The notes beneath the pieces were generated by a model. It was not told the origin of the DNA. It did no database searches and saw nothing but the letters and a program-made list of their open reading frames with translations. A stretch of 64,000 nucleotides of DNA, taken from Anaerolineae bacterium. GTDB taxonomy: Bacteria; Chloroflexota; Anaerolineae; Aggregatilineales; Phototrophicaceae. Both the position numbers and the translations under genes were made by a program. Where the stretch lies: NCBI GenBank assembly GCA_017303635.1, contig JAFLCG010000010.1, positions 62,001 to 126,000 on the forward strand, written 5' to 3'. This document shows, in pieces, positions 31,641 through 40,593 of this stretch; position 1 is the stretch's first letter, and every line of letters begins with the position of its first letter.

Positions 31641-33032
31641 TTAGCTGACCGTTTCTTCGTCGTGCATGTACGGGGAACCGACGGCGATGTACTCGTAGCC
31701 CTTCTCGACCAGGTCACGATAGTCAGGGATCATGCGGCGACCATCCATGATGAGGTAGGGCGGCTGTACCATCTGCTCGATGGTGCCGGAGAGACCCCGG
31801 AATTCTTCCCAGTCGGTAGAGATGAACAACATGTCAGTACCCTTGAGGGCATCCTTGACGGAGTTGTGATAGGTGATCTTCTCAAAGAGATGGTTCTTGC
31901 TGGGGTCGAGGAAGCGTTTGGCCTCGTGGATCGCCAGCGGATCGTAGGCACGAATTTCCTTGACACCTCGTGCCAGCAGTGCCTCGACGACCTTCAGCGC
32001 CGAGGAGTCGCGCATATCGTTGGTCTGCTTCTTGAAGGCCAGCCCCAGCAGCGCCACCGTCTTATGGTTGAAGTTCGCGGTCGATTCCTGAATGGCGCGG
32101 TCGATGAGATACGTCTTCTGATACTCGTTGATGCGATAGACTGCTTCCAGCAGGTCGGTCGCTACGTTGTTGGATTTGAACTGCCAGATGAGCGACTGAA
32201 TATCCTTACCGAAGCAGGAACCGCCTGCGCCGTTGGAGACATAGCTCCCCCACTTGCTGATGCGATTATCGGCCGTCACACCGCGCTTGAGGTCTTCCAT
32301 GCGCACGTTGGGGAAGGTTTCGCCGAGGCGCGCCCCGACTCCGTTCCAGAAGGAGACATAGGTGAGCAGCAGCGTATTGGCGACGTACTTGATGGCTTCA
32401 GCCGTTTCCGGTGTGGTTTCGATATAGGCGATGCGAACGTGATTGACGAACTGTGAGTAGCAGCGGCGCAGGATCTTATGGTCTTCTTCGGTATCAGCAC
32501 CCACCACGACGCGATCCGGGCGGCGGGATTTTTCGACGGCGTCACCTTCCGGCAGGAATTCCGGGTTGGACGCGATGCCGATATTCGGGACATTATGTTT
32601 CTTTAGGATGTTCTCCAGGCGGCGGGCCGTGCCGACCGGGACGGTGCTCTTGTTGATGATGACTACGCGGCGCTGATCCTTGCGCTGGGCCAGCAGGGGG
32701 GCAATGTATTCGAGCGCTTTGTCGTAGTAGCTGAGGTCAGAAGAGCCATTGGGCTGCGGCGGGGTGGGCAGGCACATGAAGATGGCATCGGCCCCATCAA
32801 TGATGGACTCAATGTCGGTGGTGAAGAACAGGTAACGATTGATGTTCTCCGCGATGATCTGTGCCAGACCCGGCTCGTTCACATAGCGTTCGATCTGCTC
32901 GCGCTGGGCGCTGTTATAGGCCGCGATCTTCTGGGCATCGACATCATAGGCGTAAACTTCGTGGCCGGTCTCCGATAGGACGGCCGCATGGCACAGGCCG
33001 ACAAATCCCGTTCCAGCAACAATGATCTTCAT
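31641..33032 (-). CDS. ugd: UDP-glucose 6-dehydrogenase
   Basis: Cytosolic enzyme oxidising UDP-glucose to UDP-glucuronate with two NAD+, 463 residues. The N-terminal Rossmann fold begins IIVAGTGFVGLCHAAVLSETG. The catalytic cysteine is in GAGGSCFGKDIQSL and the family segment TVPVGTARRLE is present. The C-terminal UDP-binding domain contains FKKQTNDMRDSSALKVVE. It supplies precursors for surface polysaccharide; glycosyltransferases and an FAD enzyme are nearby. GAGGAAAAG precedes the ATG. Annotation as Ugd/TuaD is well supported, although GDP-mannose dehydrogenases are related. Confidence 0.9.
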   Translation of the reverse strand: MKIIVAGTGFVGLCHAAVLSETGHEVYAYDVDAQKIAAYNSAQREQIERYVNEPGLAQIIAENINRYLFFTTDIESIIDGADAIFMCLPTPPQPNGSSDLSYYDKALEYIAPLLAQRKDQRRVVIINKSTVPVGTARRLENILKKHNVPNIGIASNPEFLPEGDAVEKSRRPDRVVVGADTEEDHKILRRCYSQFVNHVRIAYIETTPETAEAIKYVANTLLLTYVSFWNGVGARLGETFPNVRMEDLKRGVTADNRISKWGSYVSNGAGGSCFGKDIQSLIWQFKSNNVATDLLEAVYRINEYQKTYLIDRAIQESTANFNHKTVALLGLAFKKQTNDMRDSSALKVVEALLARGVKEIRAYDPLAIHEAKRFLDPSKNHLFEKITYHNSVKDALKGTDMLFISTDWEEFRGLSGTIEQMVQPPYLIMDGRRMIPDYRDLVEKGYEYIAVGSPYMHDEETVS

Positions 33033-33266
33033 ACAGTGGCTTTTCCTCGTTCAGACAAATGCAAACAGGTTCAATGGATATGCGCTGTTCATTCCCACTC
33101 TATCACAAGGGTGGGCGGTCTATGTATAGACGTTTTGGCGCGGGTTGTACCGGTTTTCACAAACCGTACCCAAACGGTAGCGAAACGCACCTTACAACTG
33201 CCTCAAGCGAGCACGGGTCGTGAAGGAGTGAAAACAAGCGGATAGCCAAACCAGAAATCATCAAGG

Positions 33267-33294
33267 GACGGTCGGTAACTGGCAACCGACCGTC
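33267..33294 (-). terminator. Hairpin after the FAD oxidoreductase gene
   Basis: GACGGTCGGT (33267-33276) and ACCGACCGTC (33285-33294) form a perfect 10-bp stem with an 8-base loop, 12 bases beyond the stop of the minus-strand gene. Only a mixed T-rich tail follows. Confidence 0.55.
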
Positions 33295-33306
33295 ATCGAT
33301 GCGCTA

Positions 33307-34647
33307 TCAGCCGTCAGCTATTGACTGCTTGGCCACCCGCCGACCCAATTCCACTGCGTAGTTTGTCCCGCGATCCCAGGGATAGACCTGGCTCATGCTG
33401 GCCCAGTAGACGCCGGGCAGCGGAGTCTTCAACGGAGGGATCGCCTGACTATGATTGACCCCGGGGACCGGCTGAGCATAGGGTGCCCGCCAGACCCACG
33501 ATTTTGTCACCCAATCAGGACGGAACTGCGGATTGACCTTCGCCAGCGCGGGTAAGAAGCGCTCGATCAACTGGTTATCACTCATGGAAAAGTACTCGTG
33601 GTCAACCGGGATGTAATCTCCACAATAGACCAGCACATTCCCGCCGTAGTGTTCTTTGGGCAGGAAGTTGGTGTGTTCGACCAGCGCCAAAAATGGGAAC
33701 TGGCTGGTGCGTTTATCCGGTGTGGTAGCGGGCAAGTTAAGCCAGTAGGTGCCGTCGGTCAGGACGGACTGCTTGAGCGCCAGCACCACACAGATCGCAC
33801 CGATACTTTGTAACTTCGCCATCTGCTGCCCATAGGGTGTGGTCTTGAGCGCCGGTGCCAGCTTGAGCATCAATCCCGGTGAGCCAGTCGAGATGACACG
33901 GTCATAGGTCTTGGTTTCGCCGTTGGCTGTGATCGTCGGTTTGCCGCCTTGTTCACCGAGGCCGGTGATGGGGGTATTGAGGTGCAACCTGGCTCCCTTG
34001 GCGGTGATGGCGGCGGCCAGATCATTCAGAAAAGCCTGAAAGCCGCCCTGATAGGTGCCGAGCCGCAGAGTCCGGGTGTAAATCCGCGCCCACATCCAGG
34101 CCATGTTGACCTGCTGGTAGAGTGCGCCGAACTTGCCGATCAACAGCGGGCGGAAGAATTTGCTGTAGGCTTCTTCCCCCATGTAGCGCATAAACCACTC
34201 GTGAGCGGTAATCTGCTCCAGCGAGCGCCAATCTTTGGTCAGGAATTTGAGATACACGCCGCACAGCCCCAGCCGAATCTTGGCGGGCCAGGAGATAGGC
34301 AGTGAGATGGCCGAGGCATTCATCTCCGAGCGCAAAATCTGCCCATCAATCCAGTAACTCGTCTTGGGGCGCGGGAACAGAATTTTCTCTCGCACGCCCA
34401 ATTCATCGGCCAGGCGCAGCAGATCAGCATCAGTCTCAAACCAGTGGTGGTAGAACTTCTCCAGTGACCATGCCCAACCTTCGTCTTTGAACCCGGCGGC
34501 TAATCCGCCGACGGTCGGCTCGGCTTCGTACAGGTCGACCGTATGACCGGCGCGGACCAAATCCCAGGCGGCGGCCATGCCCGCGACCCCGGCACCGAGG
34601 ATGGCGATGGAAAGCGGTGCTGTAGCAGCAGATGAATTCACAGGCAT
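33307..34647 (-). CDS. FAD/NAD(P)-dependent oxidoreductase (protoporphyrinogen-oxidase/UDP-galactopyranose-mutase-like)
   Basis: A 446-residue flavoprotein. The dinucleotide fold IAILGAGVAGMAAAWDLVRAGH is followed by YEAEPTVGGLAAGF. The FYHHWF segment and GKFGALYQQVNMAWMWARI resemble membrane-associated FAD oxidoreductases found in polysaccharide clusters. Because it lies beside ugd and upstream of glycosyltransferases, a role in nucleotide-sugar or lipid-glycan chemistry is plausible. GAGGA five bases upstream sets the start. The C-terminal YPWDRGTNYAVELGRRVA is the second FAD contact. Confidence 0.82.
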   Translation of the reverse strand: MPVNSSAATAPLSIAILGAGVAGMAAAWDLVRAGHTVDLYEAEPTVGGLAAGFKDEGWAWSLEKFYHHWFETDADLLRLADELGVREKILFPRPKTSYWIDGQILRSEMNASAISLPISWPAKIRLGLCGVYLKFLTKDWRSLEQITAHEWFMRYMGEEAYSKFFRPLLIGKFGALYQQVNMAWMWARIYTRTLRLGTYQGGFQAFLNDLAAAITAKGARLHLNTPITGLGEQGGKPTITANGETKTYDRVISTGSPGLMLKLAPALKTTPYGQQMAKLQSIGAICVVLALKQSVLTDGTYWLNLPATTPDKRTSQFPFLALVEHTNFLPKEHYGGNVLVYCGDYIPVDHEYFSMSDNQLIERFLPALAKVNPQFRPDWVTKSWVWRAPYAQPVPGVNHSQAIPPLKTPLPGVYWASMSQVYPWDRGTNYAVELGRRVAKQSIADG

Positions 34648-34784
34648 AAATCCTCAATTATTAGAATGGCGAGTTCATGTCGCCCGAACTTCCGATGATC
34701 TGGTGATGGTTTAATCATACCAGCGATAGCTCTAGTTGCTGCATCAAGGCCACTGCTTGAACCAAGCTATTTGTGCTGTCAAAC

Positions 34785-35882
34785 TTAAGGCATTGTCGGT
34801 TGCCAGAGAAGCGCTTGATTCGGCTGCACCCCGTCCACCAGATACCGGATTGGCCCGCCTCCAGCGGGCATGACTGCCAGCCGATTATCTGAGACAAAGG
34901 CAATCCAGCGACCATCGGGTGACCAGGCCGGGCTGATGTCACTGGCTGGGGAGCTGGTCAGGGCGCGGACGGTTTGCTCGCAGGAAGTTGGCTGTTCATT
35001 CAGACAGGCCGTATCCAACTCATACAGATTAAAATCGCCATCGCGCTGGGAACTGTAGAGTATCCGCCGACCATCGGGCGACCACAGCGGGAAGCCATCA
35101 AAATCGCGGTTATCGGTCAGCCGCTGCAGGTTATCCTCGCAGGTGCCCGGTGATGATGCGCAGGTGAGGTCAAGCAAATAGAGTTCGAAAGAGGTGCGGC
35201 GGCTCGACATAAAAACGATGCGCTTCCCATCCGGCGACCAGGATGGAAATGCATCATACAAGCCATTGTTGGTTAGCTGCACGACGGACCGGCTGGACAG
35301 GTCAAGCAGGTAGAGGTCACAGTTGTTCTCGCAGTTGGACATAAACACCATTTGTGACCCATCTGGTGACCACTGGAGCAACTCTGCCCGATAGTCCGTT
35401 AGTTTTTCGGGAATACAGTCGGCTTGATGGGTCAAGCAGGTAACGTCAACACGATAGATGGCAGCCTGTCCATCACGCTCTTCGCTGTAGGCAATCGAAC
35501 GCCCATCAGGTGACCAGGCCGGATAGCCGAGCCCTCCCCGCACAAGTAGCAAGCTTCCCAGGGGATTGCCAGCCGCATCACGGGCCTGTAAGCGATATTG
35601 ATTGTCCTGAAGGGAAAAATATACCAGATGTGAACCATCGGGGGACCAGGCTGGGAAAGATTCATCGCCGACTTCACGCGTGAGGTTGGCCAGCACTGAT
35701 AGTCGGGTATCCAGCAACTTCAGGTCGTGCCCAAAAGCTGCTGGAGACTGATAGAGAATACTGTGAGATGTGATGGTCGTGCCCAGCCAGCGGGCAGACA
35801 TCACACTGACCATCCAGAAGGCCACGAAAAAGCTACTCAACCGGAAGATCGTCATGGAAGAGGTAGGCGGTGAGGGGATCAC
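34785..35882 (-). CDS. TolB-like beta-propeller protein (PD40 repeats), membrane-anchored
   Basis: A 365-residue protein. An N-terminal hydrophobic segment (FRLSSFFVAFWMVSVMSA) acts as signal or anchor, then six PD40 units recur with the core P(A/S)WSPDG (FPAWSPDGSHLVYFS, FPSWSPDGKRIVFMS, FPLWSPDGRRILYSS). Cysteine pairs in several blades (CLTHQADC, CASSPGTC, CLNEQPTSC) suggest extracytoplasmic disulfides. Start GTG 35882 or ATG 35855; neither has a strong site. Third gene of the operon starting at 38099. The ligand is unknown; interaction scaffolds are the family norm. Confidence 0.82.
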   Translation of the reverse strand: MIPSPPTSSMTIFRLSSFFVAFWMVSVMSARWLGTTITSHSILYQSPAAFGHDLKLLDTRLSVLANLTREVGDESFPAWSPDGSHLVYFSLQDNQYRLQARDAAGNPLGSLLLVRGGLGYPAWSPDGRSIAYSEERDGQAAIYRVDVTCLTHQADCIPEKLTDYRAELLQWSPDGSQMVFMSNCENNCDLYLLDLSSRSVVQLTNNGLYDAFPSWSPDGKRIVFMSSRRTSFELYLLDLTCASSPGTCEDNLQRLTDNRDFDGFPLWSPDGRRILYSSQRDGDFNLYELDTACLNEQPTSCEQTVRALTSSPASDISPAWSPDGRWIAFVSDNRLAVMPAGGGPIRYLVDGVQPNQALLWQPTMP

Positions 35883-35901
35883 CGCCTTCAGTCAGCCATA
35901 T

Positions 35902-36351
35902 TTACTTGATGTAATTGCCGGGGTTGCTAGCGCTGCCCTTTTTGCCATCTGGCCAGGTCGTCCGCTCGTCAAACTTGACGCCGTTGACGTTCGCGCCTTT
36001 CATATCGGCGTTGGTCAGATTGGCCCCGTTCAAGACCGCGTTGGTCATATTGGCACCTGCCAGGCGCACGCCGGTCAAATTTGCTCCGGTGAAGTTGGTG
36101 CCCAACAGTGTCGAATTATTAAAGTCGGCAAAGGGCATCTGTGCGCCGGTGGCATCGACCCCGGTCATATTGGTGTTCCGCAAAATGGTTTCGCGGGTGG
36201 TTGCCCCCTGGAAATTAGCTCCACGCAGGTTGGAGCCTTCCAGATTCAGGCGGGTCATATCCAGGGCGCTAAAGTCCACCCCGGCCAGACGTGGGTTTGG
36301 CCCAGCCTGGATCAAAGCAAGGATCAGTTCTTTGCGGTTAATTTCAGCCAT
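35902..36351 (-). CDS. Pentapeptide-repeat protein
   Basis: A 149-residue protein. After a short helix (RKELILALIQAGPN) come about 18 tandem pentapeptides of the A(N/D)(L/M)xG type (LNLEGSNLRGANFQGA, NFTGANLTGVRLAGANMTNA), forming a right-handed beta-helix. No other domain. AAGGA with further purines lies upstream of the ATG. It sits between the SH3-Excalibur and propeller genes and has no signal peptide, although both neighbours are exported. Gyrase-mimic and structural roles are both known for the fold; no function is assigned. Confidence 0.85.
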   Translation of the reverse strand: MAEINRKELILALIQAGPNPRLAGVDFSALDMTRLNLEGSNLRGANFQGATTRETILRNTNMTGVDATGAQMPFADFNNSTLLGTNFTGANLTGVRLAGANMTNAVLNGANLTNADMKGANVNGVKFDERTTWPDGKKGSASNPGNYIK

Positions 36352-36422
36352 GTTTTTCCTTCCTTAACAATACAGTGCCAGTGCAGTAGGATGCCTCGGT
36401 GAAGAGACATCCTACTGCGTAT

Positions 36423-38099
36423 TTAGGGAATATTCAGGCAGGCAACGCCTTCGTTACAGGCGATCCCATCCTGATTGCCGTCCAGCGCGAAGTTCCCCAG
36501 CGCCAGGCAGGCCTGTGCTTCACTACAACGCAACTGTGGACAAGTAAAGGCCAGTGATGGACAGACAGCCGTATTCACCGGTGCGGAGGTGATGGTTGGC
36601 GCAACCGCGCTCACCGGGTTCACCACTACGCGCCCCTGATCGTCAAAGCCCAGTCCTGGACCAAAGATGGTCAGGCCCTGGAGGTTGGTTGCGATCAGCG
36701 CATATTGGACGTTATCCGCAATTTCGGACTCATCCGCAAACGCGATCAGATAGCGGCCCGGATTGGTAATCAGGATCGGGCCAGCCGTCGTCAGGTTCTG
36801 TTCTTCGATGCCGCGACCAACCGCCACGAACTGCGTTGGGTTGTTGAATGGGCTGATGGCGATCACCGGACGGAAAGAACCGCCGACGATCCGCAGCACT
36901 TCTACACGCAGCAGGGCACCCTGCGGCACATCCACGCAGAAGCCGATGGAGCGATCCCTGCGGGTGAAGTTTCCCTGGATCAACTCACCCAGGCCGATCA
37001 CACGCAAAATATCGAACTGTTCACCGAACTCGAACAGGCACTCGTTGGCACCTACTGCACGTTCTGGTGGGAGTAGTTCGCTGATGCGACGGCGCAAATC
37101 GGTGAATTGGGTATCGACTGTTTGCAGGATGTTCAATGCACCTTGCACGACCGCGCGCCCGACCACACCATCCGCAGGCTGCGGCTCACGGCAAGACTCG
37201 ATCCACAGGTCAATCGCCTGCCGCACATTCGCCATCGCCGTATTAAAGTCCCGGTTCAACGGATCAAGCGTCGGGAAGAACGCGGCTAGCAACGGATTAG
37301 GAATGTTGATGTCACTGGGGCGTGCCGGGAAGTTCTGGCAGGCCGCTCGGTCACCGAGCGCCACCGTTGTCCAGGTACCCCGAATAGAATCAACGGATCC
37401 CTGGGCAATATTCACCCGGTCGAGCATCAGTCGAAGCGTGGCTACATAATTCTCGGTTCCCTCGCCGGAAGCCGGTGCGCTGTCCGCCACGATGCCATCA
37501 ATTGGCAAGGAGATAATGCTGGCCCCATTCTGAATTTCAACCCAGCCAGTGACCAGCCACCCCAGGGTGCCTTCAAAATTGACTTGCAACCACTGGTTAT
37601 CCCGTGTGCGTCCATGCAGTGTAAAGACCGTATAGCGAGGGGGATTGGCCAGTACCGGATAGGCTGTTCCCGGGCCCGCACGTAACCGGAGGCCGCTATC
37701 TGCCAGGCGGCCAGTGATTGTGCTGGTCGCACTGCTCGGCCCAGAGCGCGGGCTTTCAAAGCCCCCGTAAGGGATGCTGCGGGGATCAGCCACCGGTAGC
37801 ACATTGATATCGCCGTTGAGCACCGTCAGGACAGCCAGACCGATCCAGGCTTCTGAGCCATTGAAATCAATCCGCAGCCATTGACCATCGGCGCTTCGGC
37901 CCGTGGCTTGCGCCGTGAAGCCCGCGTCGACGAAGGCCACCACTTCCGCACCCAGGGCCGGGGCAATCCGCACATTGACTTCATCCCGGTTGACCAACAC
38001 GGTCACATCAAATCGGGGAAGTTCCTGCGCGTATGTCAGACTAAAAGTTGTACAGATCAGAACGGCCAGCAGGCCGAAGGCGAATCGGAAAGTCCGCAT
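36423..38099 (-). CDS. Exported protein with SH3b domains and C-terminal Excalibur-like domain
   Basis: A 558-residue secreted protein. The signal peptide (MRTFRFAFGLLAVLICTTFSLTYAQ) is followed by two bacterial SH3 units (VNRDEVNVRIAPALGAEVVAFV and SGLRLRAGPGTAYPVLANP). An unrecognised central region has six cysteines, then comes a pre-peptidase-like beta domain (VPQGALLRVEVLRIV). The C-terminus, CSEAQACLALGNFALDGNQDG followed by IAC, is an Excalibur-like calcium loop (DxNxDGxxC). SH3b domains bind peptidoglycan or carbohydrate. GAGGAGAAGG precedes the ATG at 38099; the upstream open frame is rejected because the signal peptide starts here. First gene of a three-gene operon. Confidence 0.82.
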   Translation of the reverse strand: MRTFRFAFGLLAVLICTTFSLTYAQELPRFDVTVLVNRDEVNVRIAPALGAEVVAFVDAGFTAQATGRSADGQWLRIDFNGSEAWIGLAVLTVLNGDINVLPVADPRSIPYGGFESPRSGPSSATSTITGRLADSGLRLRAGPGTAYPVLANPPRYTVFTLHGRTRDNQWLQVNFEGTLGWLVTGWVEIQNGASIISLPIDGIVADSAPASGEGTENYVATLRLMLDRVNIAQGSVDSIRGTWTTVALGDRAACQNFPARPSDINIPNPLLAAFFPTLDPLNRDFNTAMANVRQAIDLWIESCREPQPADGVVGRAVVQGALNILQTVDTQFTDLRRRISELLPPERAVGANECLFEFGEQFDILRVIGLGELIQGNFTRRDRSIGFCVDVPQGALLRVEVLRIVGGSFRPVIAISPFNNPTQFVAVGRGIEEQNLTTAGPILITNPGRYLIAFADESEIADNVQYALIATNLQGLTIFGPGLGFDDQGRVVVNPVSAVAPTITSAPVNTAVCPSLAFTCPQLRCSEAQACLALGNFALDGNQDGIACNEGVACLNIP

Positions 38100-38284
38100 A
38101 GCCCTTCTCCTCAGTGTCAGCCCTCCAGTATAACAACGAATAGGAAACGGCAATAGCGCCTTGCAGAGATTGCAGCGGCGTAATGTCAACGTTAGCCACC
38201 TGAAAGTGAACATATACTGAATGTAATCATGAATGCAACGATGGTTGTTTCGTCTGTTCTTATCGTAGTCGAGGCATTTTCTCT

Positions 38285-39730
38285 ATGAATGGCTTTGAGA
38301 TCTCCGGTTTTGATTTCGTCGGTATTTTCCTGTTGGTTTTGTGCGCTGCTGGCGGCGTTTATGGACTCTACCTCCTGGTCAAAACAAAACAGAAGCTTGC
38401 GGGACTACTGATCGGGATCGCTGCAACCGCTGTTGTCGGCCTGTTTGCTTTTTTGACCATCAGTACATCAGCGCGGCGAGCATTCATTAACCTGGAGATG
38501 CGACCCCTTCTTGGTACTTTGCTGCGCGATGCGGTTGCAGTACTGGCTGGTATCTTTATCTTCTTCCTCATCAATCGGCTTGCGCGTCGGTGGCAAGTGA
38601 AGTCCGGATTGGTCTTCGGGTTGGCCCATGGGCTGGGAATTATCGTCATTGCGGTGCCGCTTATGTACTGGTTGTACATCAGCACCTTTGTCCCTGACCT
38701 GGATCAGGTCTTTACCCAGGTGGACACAGTAGAGGGTGTCAAGTTTGAGGGCGGCTTGGACCTGACGGTTAGCTTATTTGAAAATCAAACCGTCAAAGCG
38801 CCTACTGCGATGACCATGGGCATTGGTGAAGATCGCAACGCTTTGTATGTGGCGGGATCGGATGGTACCAACGGCACCATCTGGCGTCTGGTTGATACCG
38901 ATGCCGATGGCAAAGCGGATGAGGTGAGTGTGTTTTACGATGGTCTCACCAAACCACAGGGTTTGGTGTGGGGTGAGGAAGGGTTGTTTGCCAATGAGGA
39001 AGGGCGCCTCTTACGCCTGAATGATACCGATGGCGATGGTCGAGCCGATCAGCGAACTGTTATTCTGGATGGGTTCCCCGGTGAAATTTATGCCTTCCAC
39101 CTCAATCACGGTTTGTTGTGGGGGCCTGGTGGACGGTTGTATATCGGTTCTGGTGCGACGACCGATCACTTTCCTGAAACGCATCCGATGGCTGCGCGGG
39201 TGTTATCCGTTAACCCGGATGGTACCGATATGCAAGTTTTTGTCGAAGGGGTGCGAAACCCTTTCGGAATGGTGCTGGCCCCTGATGGGCAGGGGATCTT
39301 CGGAATTGATAACGGGGGTTCCGGCTGCGCCAATCCGGAATGTACTGAAAAGTATGACACGCCTGAAGAAGTGAATTACATGGTTCAGGGGAGGCATTAT
39401 GGTTTTCCTGAATACTTCGGGATGCCCCCGGAAGACTCGGGCACCGAGCCGCCGGTCGTCACTTTTCCTGAACATTCTGCCCCGACCGGTATTGTCTTCT
39501 ATCAGGGTGATCGCTTCCCTGCACGGATGCAAGGTCAACTATTCATCTCGCTCTGGGCGCGTGGGGAGATCTATCGCATCCAACTTTACCGATTGGATGA
39601 TGGCACCTACACGGGGTCAGCACTGCTGTTCGCCAGTGGCTTACAGGGTCCCTCGTCGCTGCTGAATGCACCGAATGGCGGCTTGTTTGTCACCAGCTTT
39701 ACCGGGAACGCGGTCTACCTGATCCAGTAA
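38285..39730 (+). CDS. Membrane-anchored sugar dehydrogenase-like beta-propeller
   Basis: A 481-residue protein. The N-terminal 145 residues contain four TM helices (ISGFDFVGIFLLVLCAAGGVYGLYLL and others). The remainder is a PQQ glucose/sorbosone dehydrogenase-type propeller (MTMGIGEDRNALYVAGSDG, VWGEEGLFANEEGRLLRL, GVRNPFGMVLAPDGQGIFGIDNGG, VNYMVQGRHYGFPEYFG). A DTDADGKADE and DTDGDGRADQ pair looks like calcium loops. The membrane module is unusual for the family and would tether the enzyme outside. No ribosome binding site is evident. Divergent from the SH3-Excalibur operon. Confidence 0.83.
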   Translation: MNGFEISGFDFVGIFLLVLCAAGGVYGLYLLVKTKQKLAGLLIGIAATAVVGLFAFLTISTSARRAFINLEMRPLLGTLLRDAVAVLAGIFIFFLINRLARRWQVKSGLVFGLAHGLGIIVIAVPLMYWLYISTFVPDLDQVFTQVDTVEGVKFEGGLDLTVSLFENQTVKAPTAMTMGIGEDRNALYVAGSDGTNGTIWRLVDTDADGKADEVSVFYDGLTKPQGLVWGEEGLFANEEGRLLRLNDTDGDGRADQRTVILDGFPGEIYAFHLNHGLLWGPGGRLYIGSGATTDHFPETHPMAARVLSVNPDGTDMQVFVEGVRNPFGMVLAPDGQGIFGIDNGGSGCANPECTEKYDTPEEVNYMVQGRHYGFPEYFGMPPEDSGTEPPVVTFPEHSAPTGIVFYQGDRFPARMQGQLFISLWARGEIYRIQLYRLDDGTYTGSALLFASGLQGPSSLLNAPNGGLFVTSFTGNAVYLIQ

Positions 39731-39745
39731 GATGTGATCGCCTAA

Positions 39746-40537
39746 TCAATCATCGTTATCAACGGACTTGGCGTCATCGGTCGAGTCCGTTTGATTCGGG
39801 GGCTGTGTTTTTGGTTTCAAAGGATTTGTAGCTGATTTCGGAGGGCGGCCACGTTTGCGCGGAGTCGGCGGGGCTTTCAGGGCTTCGATTGCCTCTCGAT
39901 TGCCGATGGCTTCCAATGCAGCCCGTGCCGTGATACGAACTGCTTCTTCTGGATCGTTCAGCGCGACGATCAAGGCATGAGTCGCCCAATCGGCGTTCAT
40001 CTGCCCCATGACAGCAGCCGCTTTTCGGCGTAGTCGGGCATCATCCTTATTGCGGAGCGCTGTTAATAGAGTGACATCTGCCGGCGGACTTTTGAGTTTC
40101 AGGAGAGCTTCAGCTGCTTCAAACCTCGTCCGATGAGTGTACGAATGATCCCCAAAGACGAGCATCAGGGCTTCGACAGCCATGAGGTCGCCGATTTCAG
40201 CCAGTTCCTGGATCGCCGGGATAATCTGTTCTTCCCGGTTGGTTGCTAACCGCCCGATCAGGCGTACGACCCGGTTATAGCGTTCAGGGACGACTCCGGT
40301 TTTCTCAACACTGACAAGGTGCGCGATGGTCGCATCGATGATGTCCCGTATATCGGGGTCATCTTCAATGACCAGCAGTTTCATTAAATCTGGAATAGCG
40401 GTCGTGGCATTGATCGCTCGCAGCGAAACAATGGCGCGCCGCCGGGTACTGACAACCGGGTGCGTACAGAGCCTGATGAGTGCTGGAATGTTCTTATTGA
40501 TCTGGAGTCGCCAGATTTCAAAGCTGTGATTGTCCAT
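39746..40537 (-). CDS. HEAT-repeat protein with AT-hook-like tail
   Basis: A 263-residue helical protein composed of HEAT-like repeats (VVSTRRRAIVSLRAINATTAIPDLMKLL, AVEALMLVFGDHSYTHRTRFEAAEALL, RLRRKAAAVMGQMNADWATHALIVAL). The last 45 residues are disordered and contain PRKRGRPPKS, a match to the AT-hook core RGRP, followed by an acidic end. HEAT domains are protein-binding or DNA-binding scaffolds (e.g. AlkD). The function is not recognised. It converges with the dehydrogenase gene 15 bases away. GGGGGTAGG precedes the ATG. Confidence 0.78.
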   Translation of the reverse strand: MDNHSFEIWRLQINKNIPALIRLCTHPVVSTRRRAIVSLRAINATTAIPDLMKLLVIEDDPDIRDIIDATIAHLVSVEKTGVVPERYNRVVRLIGRLATNREEQIIPAIQELAEIGDLMAVEALMLVFGDHSYTHRTRFEAAEALLKLKSPPADVTLLTALRNKDDARLRRKAAAVMGQMNADWATHALIVALNDPEEAVRITARAALEAIGNREAIEALKAPPTPRKRGRPPKSATNPLKPKTQPPNQTDSTDDAKSVDNDD

Positions 40538-40593
40538 AGCCTACCCCCGCATACCTGTATTGTAGTTTAGCACGGGGTTGGCCGCGAATGCCT

